64,000 nt of DNA from Nitrospirota bacterium (GCA_023229435.1 JALNZF010000005.1:124001-188000), one strand, 5' to 3'; numbered from the stretch's first letter, positions 1 to 7,126 are shown. Numbers and translations: made by a program. Notes: a model not told the origin generated them from the sequence alone.

Positions 1-17
1 CGAAAGCGCTGTTATAG
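1..17 (-). other. possible start of an attC site cut by the window edge
   Basis: Read on the minus strand, 45 bases after the stop of the TraB-like gene, the bases CTATAAC (plus 11-17) fit an R'' core box and are followed by AGCGCTTTCG before the window ends. The position after a cassette gene is where an attC is expected. The partner arm lies outside the window, so this is only a prediction. Confidence 0.3.
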
Positions 18-61
18 CTATCAATATTTTATACATCACGGCTTCTTTCGACTTCCTCTAT

Positions 62-706
62 TTACCGGTCCTGTCTATTTAGAATAGCTGTATGGCACTT
101 AATCCCGCTGCTTTCCAGAAGCTGTCGCATTGAATGCTCGCGATCAGCTGCGTGAGTCGCGCCGACAATTGCAATTGCCCAAGAATCATTTTTGAGATCG
201 CAAGTATCTTTTATCTTTTTATAAAAAACATCATCGCGTGTATGATCTGGATCGCCCAAGGGCGTGGTCGGCTGTTCATTCCAATCGAAATTCCACAGCT
301 GTTCACTTATTTTGTCCAACGCCATTCCCTTATTAAGAAATCGTCTGTAGATAGCAAGGCGGTCCTTTGCGTAATCTGTGATTGCAGCGCGCGAGAACAT
401 CCTCTCGGCGTCGAGCCAGATAATCGTTGAGGCATGAAAGACGGTTGAATGGGTATCAGCTTCATAGTAGATAGTCAGCGCGAGCATCTCTTTGACATCA
501 CGCTGAAGATTCGGAAATTCTTTTTCCAGCATCTTACGAAATATTTCACGCTGAACAAGTAATTGACGATAAACTTCCGCATCTGCTTCTACAGCAATAA
601 AGGCAGGCGTCATGCTATGGCAGGATGACTGATATTTAAGCCATTCACCCAAACGCACCCTACATAGAGGATCAAAATGATTTATGCCAGCGATATAAAG
701 TTCCAT
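62..706 (-). CDS. TraB/TIKI-superfamily-like protein (cassette gene)
   Basis: About 214 residues, function not established. Two GxxH motifs are visible, GINH near residue 8 and GATH near the C-terminus, with a short VEAD segment about 35 residues after the first. This spacing resembles the TraB/PrgY/TIKI superfamily, whose members are often metal-dependent hydrolases or signalling-peptide inhibitors; the assignment rests on motifs only. The reading frame stays open upstream to 772, but those 22 codons are the translated attC site at 710-758, so the ATG at 706 is the likelier start. No signal peptide or membrane segment is evident. It is the leftmost cassette gene here. Confidence 0.5.
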   Translation of the reverse strand: MELYIAGINHFDPLCRVRLGEWLKYQSSCHSMTPAFIAVEADAEVYRQLLVQREIFRKMLEKEFPNLQRDVKEMLALTIYYEADTHSTVFHASTIIWLDAERMFSRAAITDYAKDRLAIYRRFLNKGMALDKISEQLWNFDWNEQPTTPLGDPDHTRDDVFYKKIKDTCDLKNDSWAIAIVGATHAADREHSMRQLLESSGIKCHTAILNRQDR

Positions 707-709
707 AGG

Positions 710-758
710 GGTTAACGCAAGGATGAGCCGCATTGTCGGCTCGATCCGTTTGTTGGAT
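710..758 (-). other. attC recombination site
   Basis: On the minus strand the site begins ATCCAAC (R'' box, exact RYYYAAC) and ends GTTAACC (R' box). Between them GAGCCG and CGGCTC form a perfect stem around ACAATG, extended by GGAT/ATCC with one unpaired C on one arm, the extrahelical-base pattern typical of folded attC. It lies between the stop of one minus-strand gene and the start of the next, in the expected orientation. Confidence 0.7.
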
Positions 759-787
759 GATTTACGTCGCAAGACTACTAGTCCGTA

Positions 788-1093
788 TTAGACTTGTTCT
801 ATACGCCCGTGGCAGGATGGGCAAAGTAACGCATCATTAATTAAATCAGACTCCTGAACGATTTTATTACAGTCAACACATTTATACCGAACGGAAGAGC
901 TTGAGGCAGCATTTAATGTCGCAGTCTTTTTGATTTTGCCAAAGAAAAGCCAAAAAGAGCATATGATAATACAGAAGCTAATAAACAATACAAGGGCAGC
1001 GCCTAATTCAGAATTTGTATGACTATTCTTAAATAGTTGTGAGCCGCCAGACAATAACACTATGCCTAATAGTATGCGATGCCATCTTTTCAT
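788..1093 (-). CDS. small membrane protein with C-terminal zinc ribbon
   Basis: 101 residues from the ATG at 1093, which has a good ribosome-binding site (AAGGAGA). Upstream in-frame ATGs to 1150 lack one. Two hydrophobic segments (about residues 6-18 and 30-52) suggest a membrane hairpin. The C-terminal 30 residues hold CVDC and CPSC pairs, 15 residues or so apart, fitting a rubredoxin-like or zinc-ribbon knuckle. The protein is not recognised; such proteins usually place a zinc ribbon in the cytoplasm. It is followed 30 bp later by an attC. Confidence 0.5.
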   Translation of the reverse strand: MKRWHRILLGIVLLSGGSQLFKNSHTNSELGAALVLFISFCIIICSFWLFFGKIKKTATLNAASSSSVRYKCVDCNKIVQESDLINDALLCPSCHGRIEQV

Positions 1094-1282
1094 TTTTATG
1101 TTCTCCTTATTCTGCCGTAAGGAAGTAAATACCAGGGAGGGAGGCGCCACACAGTAGAGCAGGTCATCACGCTGGTGCTGTGTGACACCCCGTGAAGAGT
1201 GCCATTTGAGATTTTTGATATAAAAGAGGGCCGGTAGGTATGGTTGATGAGACCATATTATCCTACGATCGGTTCTCCTCTT

Positions 1283-1342
1283 CTATCCATCGTTCTCAAA
1301 TGAACGCCGCCGCATCATAAACTGAGCAAGAAGTTTGCTCAT
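1283..1342 (-). CDS. possible 19-residue peptide with strong RBS
   Basis: A GGAGGTGCAGT-ATG initiation signal precedes a 19-codon frame (MSKLLAQFMMRRRSFENDG). The RBS is among the best in this accessory region. The peptide is basic in the middle and resembles nothing recognised. It may be a leader peptide for the downstream gene, or chance. The surrounding 1094-1472 stretch has no other supported gene. Confidence 0.3.
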   Translation of the reverse strand: MSKLLAQFMMRRRSFENDG

Positions 1343-1472
1343 ACTGCACCTCCGGTGAAAAGAGATGTGATGCGGAAGGCTACGCCTCCCTCTCTGGTGT
1401 TTATCTCCTTTCGGTTTTAAGCTGCTCAGCGGTTTGACCGTCTGGAGCGTGTGGTTGGTAAATTCCAACAAG

Positions 1473-2032
1473 TTATTATCTAAACGGGCTGGTACTGAAA
1501 TTATTGAGAAAAATATCAGTTTTAAGATTATGTAAAATGGTTTTTCAAAAAAGGACTAAAACCGTATTTCCGGTGTTAGCGAGTTTAGCAAAAAGAATGC
1601 CTAATATCCTGCGCCCCCTGCCCCCGTTTCAGTAACACGGGGTCCTGAAAATACAGAGCTATTATGAAAATGATTGTAGGCCCATTCACTAATCGTGTCA
1701 AATAAAAGTTGAAAGGTTCTCGTGGATAAAATTCGAGCAGATGGTAGCAGGATTTGCGTCCGGGGTAATTATGCAGCGCTATTCGATATCACGGATTTAA
1801 TCACTCCGATGGCGGGACTCTATTGATTGCATATTTTGCAGAAAGCGTTTAATGCCTCGTTTCTTGATTTGCCGTTCCAGCATCATTGCCTCACTGCGAC
1901 TGCCGACCTGTTGAGACCAGACCACAGCCCAAGGGCCTTCAAATCGTTTCGTCGTTTTACTCCCATGATAATCTGGATCATTGTGCTGTCGCAGTCGGCG
2001 ATCGAGATCGTCTGTGTGACCGCAGTAATATC
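1473..2032 (-). repeat. long direct repeat, copy A (promoter + GIY-YIG remnant)
   Basis: About 560 bp closely matching 5713-6301 (copy B), with scattered substitutions. Both copies contain the 3' part of a GIY-YIG gene and then a roughly 320 bp non-coding tract with a promoter and a GC-rich hairpin (CCCCCGTTTCAGTAACACGGGG, imperfect). Both run in the same direction as the cassette genes. Confidence 0.85.
1673..1701 (-). promoter_or_regulatory. sigma-70-type promoter in repeat copy A
   Basis: On the minus strand TTGACA, a 17 bp spacer, then TACAAT. The same two hexamers and spacing occur in copy B while the spacer bases differ, which suggests the hexamers are under constraint. It points toward the genes at 1342-62. 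Confidence 0.65.
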
Positions 2033-2075
2033 TGCCTATTGTCTGGCTTTGAAGGATTTATACTCGATAGCTCAT
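1797..2075 (-). pseudogene. GIY-YIG endonuclease pseudogene (nonsense codon 6)
   Basis: A 93-codon frame starting MSYRV then TAA, then ILQSQ... followed by YYCGHTDDLDRR and a C-terminal helix region. Intact relatives begin with a VYIL strand that carries the GIY tyrosine; here the tyrosine codon TAT reads TAA. The rest of the frame stays open to the normal stop. The homologous gene at 6303-6584 shows the undamaged start (MSYSVYIL). A terminator hairpin lies immediately upstream. Confidence 0.7.
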
Positions 2076-2085
2076 CGTCATAATT

Positions 2086-2116
2086 AAAAAAGCCAGAATT
2101 TTATTCTGGCTTTTTT
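2086..2116. terminator. bidirectional intrinsic terminator
   Basis: AGCCAGAAT and ATTCTGGCT form a 9 bp stem at 2091-2111 flanked by A5-6 on one side and T6 on the other. It would end leftward transcripts from the 2253-3428 gene and sits about 10-15 bases upstream of the GIY-YIG pseudogene start. Confidence 0.8.
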
Positions 2117-2171
2117 GTTTATTTGGCTCCCCAAAGACGACAAATCTGGGCAATGGGAAGAAATGGTATCG

Positions 2172-2229
2172 TTTTAACGCGCGCCTGACACGCCGCTTCT
2201 GGCGCGTCGCTGTCGAGGCCAGGTTAGAA
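2172..2229 (-). other. attC recombination site
   Basis: Minus strand TTCTAAC ... GTTAAAA, 58 bp. GCCT-C-GACA pairs with TGTC-AGGC leaving one unpaired C, the hallmark extrahelical base; further GC-rich pairing lies inside. It starts 23 bp after the stop of the 2253-3428 gene. Confidence 0.7.
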
Positions 2230-2252
2230 GCGGTGCTTGAACTTTAATGCAA

Positions 2253-3428
2253 TCAGGATACTATGTACGGTCGATTCTTTATAAGTTCTGAAATCTCGGG
2301 TCCTTTGTAGTAAGGTTTTATCCAGAGAGGTCGACGTAAAGAATTTCCGTGACCGTATGGCTGATTTCGCCAGTGTCCACGAACAACAAACCTGACGTGT
2401 AACTCTCTTTTTGTGTTATCGGACAAAGCATCCATATTATCCGGCATCAACTTCGGGACACTCCGCCCAACAATAATATAATCAAGTCGGGACGTCTTTT
2501 TCATCTCGCGCTTGATATTCTTACGTTTCACTATCGATTTAACTATTTCGAGCCTTATCTGCAGTTGTCGGAATGTCGAAAGCTGTTCAAGCAAATCTGG
2601 ATCGTTTGAGCCCAAATAAAGAATAGTGTTCACAATACTGCGGATAAAATGGAGTCCAGCGGTATAGAAGGTTTCGTCGGAGATTGTAAAAGGTGTCTCA
2701 TTATCTTCCTCGGGACTTAATTTTAACCAGTCCGTTCGGAGAGCGCGCTCCAATGTCCAATTTTCTCGCAAAAGTAGCTGACGCTTGACAGAGATATACA
2801 CTTGACCCATGTCGGCATGAAAGACACTCAGAAGCAGTTTGCGCTCATTTTTCTCTAGAACTTCAGATGCGAAGACGCTGACCGCTCCTTTGTATGTGGA
2901 AGGGACGTGGCCTCCGATTTGGTATAGAAGATCGAGAGCTTGTGGTGAGTCGTACACGAATAGGCAGTTTGGAAACGGAAGCCGTGCAAGAGCACAATCC
3001 GTATCAATCGATGTATGGGCAAGGTGTTCATAGAGGTGCGGAGTAATATAGAAAGTTTTTTTTGCGAAAAGCTCAAAGTTCACGGCCGTTGTATAGTTCG
3101 TTTCAAAGCTGTGAAGCGTTTTTGTCATTTCCTCACTTTTATGAAACTCAGCAAGCAGTATCCTTGCTTGCTGCTCACCATAGCGGTCAATGAACATGCT
3201 GAATAGCTGCTCTGAATAAATGTCGATTTCAGATTTTAAATAATCTTGTCCATAGGCTGAATATTCATCAATGTTGTAGAAAGGACCAGTCAAACCTTTT
3301 TCTTTCAGATTAGTCAGTTCTTTTTCAACATAAGGGAATATGCTGCTGCATTGTTTCTTAAGATAGTCGTAATAGTTAGGAGGCAAAGAGAAATGCATGT
3401 TCATAGGTTTTTTGTCTGTGTCTCGCAT
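2253..3428 (-). CDS. cassette protein with AcrVA2-like C-terminal motif
   Basis: 391 residues, largest protein of the cassette region. The C-terminal ~50 residues contain VRGHWRNQPYG followed by RRPLWIKPYYKGPE. This GHWRxQ...WI.P...G block is, from memory, a feature shared with the AcrVA2-like family (anti-CRISPR AcrVA2 and many uncharacterised homologues in mobile DNA); that link needs a profile search. The N-terminal two thirds is helix-rich and not recognised. No signal peptide or transmembrane segment. The ATG at 3428 lies 12 bp after the upstream attC with no clear RBS; ATGs at 3404 and 3398 are alternatives. Confidence 0.6.
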   Translation of the reverse strand: MRDTDKKPMNMHFSLPPNYYDYLKKQCSSIFPYVEKELTNLKEKGLTGPFYNIDEYSAYGQDYLKSEIDIYSEQLFSMFIDRYGEQQARILLAEFHKSEEMTKTLHSFETNYTTAVNFELFAKKTFYITPHLYEHLAHTSIDTDCALARLPFPNCLFVYDSPQALDLLYQIGGHVPSTYKGAVSVFASEVLEKNERKLLLSVFHADMGQVYISVKRQLLLRENWTLERALRTDWLKLSPEEDNETPFTISDETFYTAGLHFIRSIVNTILYLGSNDPDLLEQLSTFRQLQIRLEIVKSIVKRKNIKREMKKTSRLDYIIVGRSVPKLMPDNMDALSDNTKRELHVRFVVRGHWRNQPYGHGNSLRRPLWIKPYYKGPEISELIKNRPYIVS

Positions 3429-3439
3429 TTTTATTCAAT

Positions 3440-3499
3440 AACTAACGCGGGGATGAGGCGCGACGCTTTTTAACGTCGCGCTCGACCCTCAAGTTATAA
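3440..3499 (-). other. attC recombination site
   Basis: Minus strand TTATAAC ... GTTAGTT, 60 bp. GAG-CGCGACG pairs with CGTCGCG-C-CTC around TTAAAAAG, again with one bulged base. The R'' box overlaps the stop codon of the 3494-3859 gene, as is common in gene cassettes. Confidence 0.8.
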
Positions 3500-3859
3500 T
3501 TTTTTTCCGCAGCGGTTACAGGATAGAGAATTGCCTTCAATCCACTCAGAACAGTGAGGACATCTTTTCATAGGGTATGCACCGGTAGCATATTTTTCTT
3601 TGAGTTCTTTTAGGAACCCAGCCTGTTGGTCTGCGGTACGGGGTAATATAGAGCATCTACATTGTTTGTGAAATGGGGGATAATCGTCTTTCGTTGCCGT
3701 TGAAATCGCAATCAGTTTATTTGCCTTTGCCTCACATTTCGGGCAACAGTCTGGACCTGGGCCAACTTCTAAATATTCGGCACCGACATTCAGAAATTCT
3801 TTGAGCTTCTTTTTGAAAAATGATTTTGTTAGATATGCGCCCAAAGTTAACTTCTCCAA
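3494..3859 (-). CDS. cysteine-rich protein with MuF-like CxxC...CRC motif and zinc ribbon
   Basis: 121 residues. A central block CPKC, then PPFHKQCRCSILP, resembles the C-terminal motif of SPP1 gp7/MuF-type phage head proteins. The C-terminal 20 residues form a second zinc ribbon, CPHC...CNRC. No catalytic domain is recognised. The frame has no ATG start: TTG at 3859 opens it, while TTG at 3844 has a better-placed GGAGAAG. The stop overlaps the attC R'' box. Confidence 0.55.
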   Translation of the reverse strand: MEKLTLGAYLTKSFFKKKLKEFLNVGAEYLEVGPGPDCCPKCEAKANKLIAISTATKDDYPPFHKQCRCSILPRTADQQAGFLKELKEKYATGAYPMKRCPHCSEWIEGNSLSCNRCGKKL

Positions 3860-3931
3860 GGTCGTTTTATGTTGGCTCTAAAATAATTTAAGTGGCTGTC
3901 GTGTATATATACGTGCTCGTGATAAATCAAA

Positions 3932-4363
3932 TTAATGTGTTTCGGAATCAAAGAGGATGTCCAATTCTTTCACGTTAGCTATTTTTTTGAATGCCTCTAG
4001 ATCATGAGGCTCGTCCGTATACCAAACGATACCGGGACTTGTTTTATCTTTATCAAGTTCTTTGAGCTGGTCTATATACGCGTAGGCAGCTAATACTGGG
4101 CCAAAAACAAAACCATCGGGCTTTGCCCTTTTTGTTTGCAAGAAAAAAGTAATCGGAGAAAGAAATGCTTTCTTTTTTGATATCAAAGCGTTGATGCATT
4201 TATGGCCAAGCGTATCTTCAATTACCCCGGTCAACATTCCTCGCTGAGGGACAAGCAATAATATTTGATTACAGTTATTTTCTGCGGCGATCTCAAGGAC
4301 TTTGACTAGGCATGTTTCAAATGCACTTTTATGATCGTGCGAAAGAGGAGTGTAATAGTTCAT
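3932..4363 (-). CDS. cassette protein of unknown function
   Basis: 143 residues, not recognised. Alternating hydrophobic strands (ILLLVPQRG near residue 30, GIVWYTDEP near residue 110) suggest an alpha/beta fold, but no catalytic motif is evident. The frame is open upstream to 4438, yet those 25 codons are the translated attC site 4372-4431, so the ATG at 4363 is preferred. No attC is visible between this gene and the next one downstream (3860-3931), a break in the cassette pattern. Confidence 0.5.
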   Translation of the reverse strand: MNYYTPLSHDHKSAFETCLVKVLEIAAENNCNQILLLVPQRGMLTGVIEDTLGHKCINALISKKKAFLSPITFFLQTKRAKPDGFVFGPVLAAYAYIDQLKELDKDKTSPGIVWYTDEPHDLEAFKKIANVKELDILFDSETH

Positions 4364-4371
4364 AGTCTCAT

Positions 4372-4431
4372 TTATAACGGCTCGGCTGAGGGGCGCGGTT
4401 TTCGCGACACTCTCGAGCCGAATGGTTAGAA
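4372..4431 (-). other. attC recombination site
   Basis: Minus strand TTCTAAC ... GTTATAA, 60 bp. CGGCTCG pairs with CGAGCCG, and CGCG/CGCG forms an inner stem around AAAAC. It begins 24 bp after the stop of the 4455-5309 gene. Confidence 0.75.
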
Positions 4432-4454
4432 TCATCATTGGGTATCACGTCGCC

Positions 4455-5309
4455 CTACCCAACCTGCTGACTATTTTCTATAAAACCAAGATGACTACGA
4501 AGATAAGAAAAGCCCTTTAAAAACCCTTCGCGTTTACCAATAGCGACAGCGTCTAAAAAATCGGAGTCTGCAAAGTCGAGTTTCTTTAGTGTGGAAGTGA
4601 TTTTCGAAGAAAGGGTTTTTGTCGGCGTCCAATTGTAGTGGCGTTGAGCGACGAAAAAATCCTGTAAGGCATTTTGATATTTCCCCATGCTGTAAAAGAT
4701 GGCTCCTTTAGCGACATAAAGTGATGCCAAAAGAGAATCTTCTTCTTGTTTCAAAACCTCCATTTGGGATTGTATAGCAGCGCTGATCCACATCAAGGCA
4801 TGATCATAGTATTTTAATTTCTTAAACTTGTCTGAGAACTCTTTGAGATCATATGGGTGCCATTTAAAATCTGACTGCTTATAAATCTTTTCTGCTTCGT
4901 AAAGTGAGGCTAGATCGGAATTACTATAAAGAGCCGTTATCTCAGCTCTAGCTTTTCCACGATTTGCTGCCAACATGCGCGCTTCACGACGCTCCTTGTT
5001 TTTTGCTATATGATCTTCAAGTGAAATACCCCAGGAGCTATTATAGGGTGAAAAACCACATCTACAATCTGTCTTAAACGTTATTTTTTTCGCATCAAAG
5101 ATAGAATATAGCTTTCCATCGCGCTCTATACATTCTGAAAATAGGCAATCACCGCTGTCGTATAAAAGGCCCTCGATAGCCCCATGTTTAAACGCTTCCT
5201 CTGCTCTGGCAATCGATTGACGCCGATAATAATCAGCCTTGTTGGTTTCAACAACTTGCGATTGTTGAGAAGTATCTTTTTGGTCGTTCATATTGTTTGA
5301 GGTCGGCAT
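4455..5309 (-). CDS. cassette protein with TPR-like C-terminal half
   Basis: 284 residues from ATG 5309; the frame extends to 5351 but that part is translated attC, and ATG 5291 is a further alternative. Residues ~150-240 (ALMWISAAIQ, LLASLYVAKGAIFYSMGKY, ALQDFFVA) read as paired amphipathic helices like tetratricopeptide repeats, suggesting a protein-binding role. The N-terminal half has three cysteines (GDCLFSEC, CRCG). Not otherwise recognised; no RBS is visible. Confidence 0.5.
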   Translation of the reverse strand: MPTSNNMNDQKDTSQQSQVVETNKADYYRRQSIARAEEAFKHGAIEGLLYDSGDCLFSECIERDGKLYSIFDAKKITFKTDCRCGFSPYNSSWGISLEDHIAKNKERREARMLAANRGKARAEITALYSNSDLASLYEAEKIYKQSDFKWHPYDLKEFSDKFKKLKYYDHALMWISAAIQSQMEVLKQEEDSLLASLYVAKGAIFYSMGKYQNALQDFFVAQRHYNWTPTKTLSSKITSTLKKLDFADSDFLDAVAIGKREGFLKGFSYLRSHLGFIENSQQVG

Positions 5310-5326
5310 CGGGTACTTTTTTTGAA

Positions 5327-5370
5327 AGCTAACAGCGAAGCTCAGGGGCACGCCCCTTGAAGCGTAGTGC
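5327..5370 (-). other. degenerate attC site
   Basis: Minus strand GCACTAC ... GTTAGCT, 44 bp, with AGGGGC/GCCCCT stem plus outer GCT/AGC. The R' box is good but R'' has lost the expected AAC. Position between a stop codon (5370) and the next gene start is as expected. It may be worn and recombination-poor. Confidence 0.5.
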
Positions 5371-5684
5371 TATGTTCTTTCATTCAGTTCGGAAATAATT
5401 CTTCTGACAGTTGGTTCGCCCCATTTTTTCGGGTGACTAATCTGAACCCGGCCACCATTGCCAATTTTTTCTGCAAGTTCCGACAGCTCCTTTGCATGGT
5501 GCTCGGGCCATGAATTGTCAATTGCTATTGAATACACATCGCTTGCGATTAAAGGGATTCCTTGTTTGTGAAGCGCTTTAAATAACTCTTTTGCTCTTGA
5601 TTCATCGAGTGGGTGCGCAAGTCCGGTAGAAACATTAGCCACAAGAGATAACGTTTTTATTGCTTTTCTGAGAATTGGATTCAC
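5370..5684 (-). CDS. small cassette protein of unknown function
   Basis: 104 residues starting at GTG 5684, supported by AAGGAGAG six bases upstream. Soluble and mixed alpha/beta in appearance (IPLIASDVYSIAIDNSWPEHHAKEL); no motif recognised. Its stop overlaps the degenerate attC R'' box. Upstream lies repeat copy B with a promoter aimed at this gene. Confidence 0.55.
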   Translation of the reverse strand: MNPILRKAIKTLSLVANVSTGLAHPLDESRAKELFKALHKQGIPLIASDVYSIAIDNSWPEHHAKELSELAEKIGNGGRVQISHPKKWGEPTVRRIISELNERT

Positions 5685-5712
5685 GTAACTCTCCTTTTTG
5701 AAACCTTACAAA

Positions 5713-6301
5713 TTATTATCTAAACGGGCTGGTAATGAAATTATTGGGGAAAATATCAGTTTTAAGATTATGTAAAATGATTTTTCAAAAAAGGACTAAA
5801 GCCGTATTTCCGGTGTTAGCGCGTTTAGCAAGAAGAATGCCTAATATCCTGCGCCCCCTGCCCCCGTTTCAGTAACACGGGGGCCTGAAAATACAGCGCT
5901 ATTATGAAAATGATTGTAGTCGCATTCAGTTATCCTGTCAAATATAAGTTAAAGGTTTCTCGTGGATGAAATTCAAGCGGATGGTAACAGGTTTTGTGTC
6001 CGGGGTAGCCCTTCGACGTTGCTCAGGGCAGGTGTATTGCGTCTTATTTTCAATATGCGCGGAATTAATCACGCCGATCGCGGGACTCTATTGATTGCAT
6101 ATTTTTCAGAAAACGTTGCATGCCTCGTTTCTTGATTTGCCGTTCCAGTGTCATTGCCTCACTACGACTGTCAACCTGTTGCGACCAAACCACAGCCCAA
6201 GGCCCTTCAAAGCGCTTCGTCGTTTTACTCCCATGATAATCGGGATCATTGTGTTGTCGTAGTCGGCGATCGAGATCGTCTGTGTGACCACAGTAATATC
6301 T
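5713..6301 (-). repeat. long direct repeat, copy B
   Basis: Homologous to 1473-2032. It differs by substitutions and by an insert near 6008-6035 that includes the dispersed CCTTCGAC...GCTCAGGGC palindrome. It carries the same promoter and GC-rich hairpin. Confidence 0.85.
5913..5941 (-). promoter_or_regulatory. sigma-70-type promoter in repeat copy B
   Basis: Minus-strand TTGACA, 17 bp spacer, TACAAT, identical hexamers to copy A. It is placed to transcribe the cassette genes from 5684 leftward, a role like that of the Pc promoter in integrons. Confidence 0.65.
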
Positions 6302-6302
6302 A
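6065..6302 (-). pseudogene. GIY-YIG endonuclease fragment, 5' end lost
   Basis: The frame reads RSHEDDRYYCGHTDDLDRRLRQHND and continues to a stop at 6065, the normal C-terminus of copy A's gene. The initial VYIL strand with the GIY tyrosine is missing; the homology stops exactly where the neighbouring GIY-YIG gene (6303-6584) ends. This looks like a recombination junction between two GIY-YIG genes. Confidence 0.6.
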
Positions 6303-6584
6303 TCATCTTCGTGACTTCGACAACCTGTGCAAGGCGTCCTTGTCGCCATGAATAAGTGCTTCTTTCTTGGCATGCGTCCAGCGTTTTATCTGCTGCTCGC
6401 GCTTATGCGCGGTGATACGATCGGGATGGTTTTCAGAATAGAGTACCTCTTCACAGCCAAAGATCTTCGTGGTTCGAGTACCGGCCTTTACGCCATGCTC
6501 TGCTGTCCGGCGTTCAAGGTCACTAGTCATACCAACATAGTAACGACCGTCCTTCATGCGAAGTATGTAGACGCTATAACTCAC
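6303..6584 (-). CDS. single-domain GIY-YIG endonuclease-like protein
   Basis: 93 residues beginning at GTG 6584 (MSYSVYILRMKDG, then YYVGMTSDLERR), the usual length for the YhbQ/UPF0213-like family of DNA nicking enzymes. The GIY tyrosine, YVG and the DLERR arginine are present. The frame can be read upstream to 6662 but that would pass through a terminator hairpin. The start lies about 12 bases after the terminator T-run, the same layout as the pseudogene at 1797-2075. Confidence 0.7.
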   Translation of the reverse strand: MSYSVYILRMKDGRYYVGMTSDLERRTAEHGVKAGTRTTKIFGCEEVLYSENHPDRITAHKREQQIKRWTHAKKEALIHGDKDALHRLSKSRR

Positions 6585-6594
6585 ACGAATACCC

Positions 6595-6630
6595 AAATAA
6601 AAAACAGAACTTTTATACAAAAAAGTTCTG
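6595..6630 (-). terminator. intrinsic terminator just upstream of GIY-YIG gene
   Basis: CAGAACTTTT and AAAAGTTCTG form a 10 bp stem followed on the minus strand by TTTTTTATTT. No complete gene lies immediately upstream in this orientation, so its transcript source is the tRNA-Asn side or lost DNA. Confidence 0.7.
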
Positions 6631-6710
6631 CTATGGATTAGTGCTTCGACCTTGCTCAGCACAGGCCCTTCGACGAGATTTCGGTGAGCCGCTCAGGGCA
6701 GTTCGATGCT

Positions 6711-6931
6711 TCGTTTCTCATGGCCCGCCATGAGTAAGCCCTGCCTCTTAACAATCGGATTAGCCCTTCGACTTCGCTCAGGGCAGTTCGCTGCTTCGTT
6801 TCTCATGGCCCGCCATGAGTAAGCCCTGCTTAACAATCGGATCAGCCCTTCGACTTCGCTCAGGGCAGTTCGACGCTTCGTTTCTCATGGCCCGCCATGA
6901 GTAAGCCCTGCCTCTTTTTAAGAGGCAGGGC
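6711..6931. repeat. three ~85 bp tandem repeats with palindromic cores
   Basis: Nearly identical units contain TCATGGCCCGCCATGA (palindrome) and CCCTTCGACTTCGCTCAGGG (palindrome). The third unit runs into the hairpin at 6905-6931. The stretch 6585-7175 has no protein gene. Confidence 0.85.
6905..6931. terminator. stem-loop downstream of the original tRNA-Asn end
   Basis: GCCCTGCCTCTT and AAGAGGCAGGGC form a 12 bp stem with a 3-base loop. On the minus strand it follows the displaced tRNA-Asn 3' piece, so it was probably the native tRNA terminator before the island inserted. The T-run is short. Confidence 0.5.
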
Positions 6932-6940
6932 GCATCGAAC

Positions 6941-6985
6941 TGGCTCCCGGAGCAGGACTTGAACCTGCGGCATGGTGGTTAACAG
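6941..6985 (-). repeat. left attachment site (45 bp duplicate of tRNA-Asn 3' end)
   Basis: Identical over 45 bases to 17344-17388, which is the CCA-bearing 3' part of the intact tRNA-Asn up to the anticodon. This fragment lacks the tRNA 5' half. Such a duplication marks site-specific integration by a tyrosine recombinase. Confidence 0.92.
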
Positions 6986-7126
6986 TAACCAATTCACGCC
7001 TTTTCACGTCTTTTCAAATCTCACCAAAATAATACAAAAATCCTTCAAAAGCCCTTGACAACAGCGGTTAGAACGTCTATTCTTAATTCAAGGCGTTTCA
7101 CCGTGTTTCACTGTTTTTCTGATTAT

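Noticed and set aside
4372..4438. N-terminal 25 codons of the gene at 3932-4363 as part of the protein
   Set aside because: They are the translated attC palindrome; the ATG at 4363 avoids it.
6941..6985. A second functional tRNA-Asn
   Set aside because: Only the 3' 45 nt are present; the 5' half is replaced by unrelated sequence.
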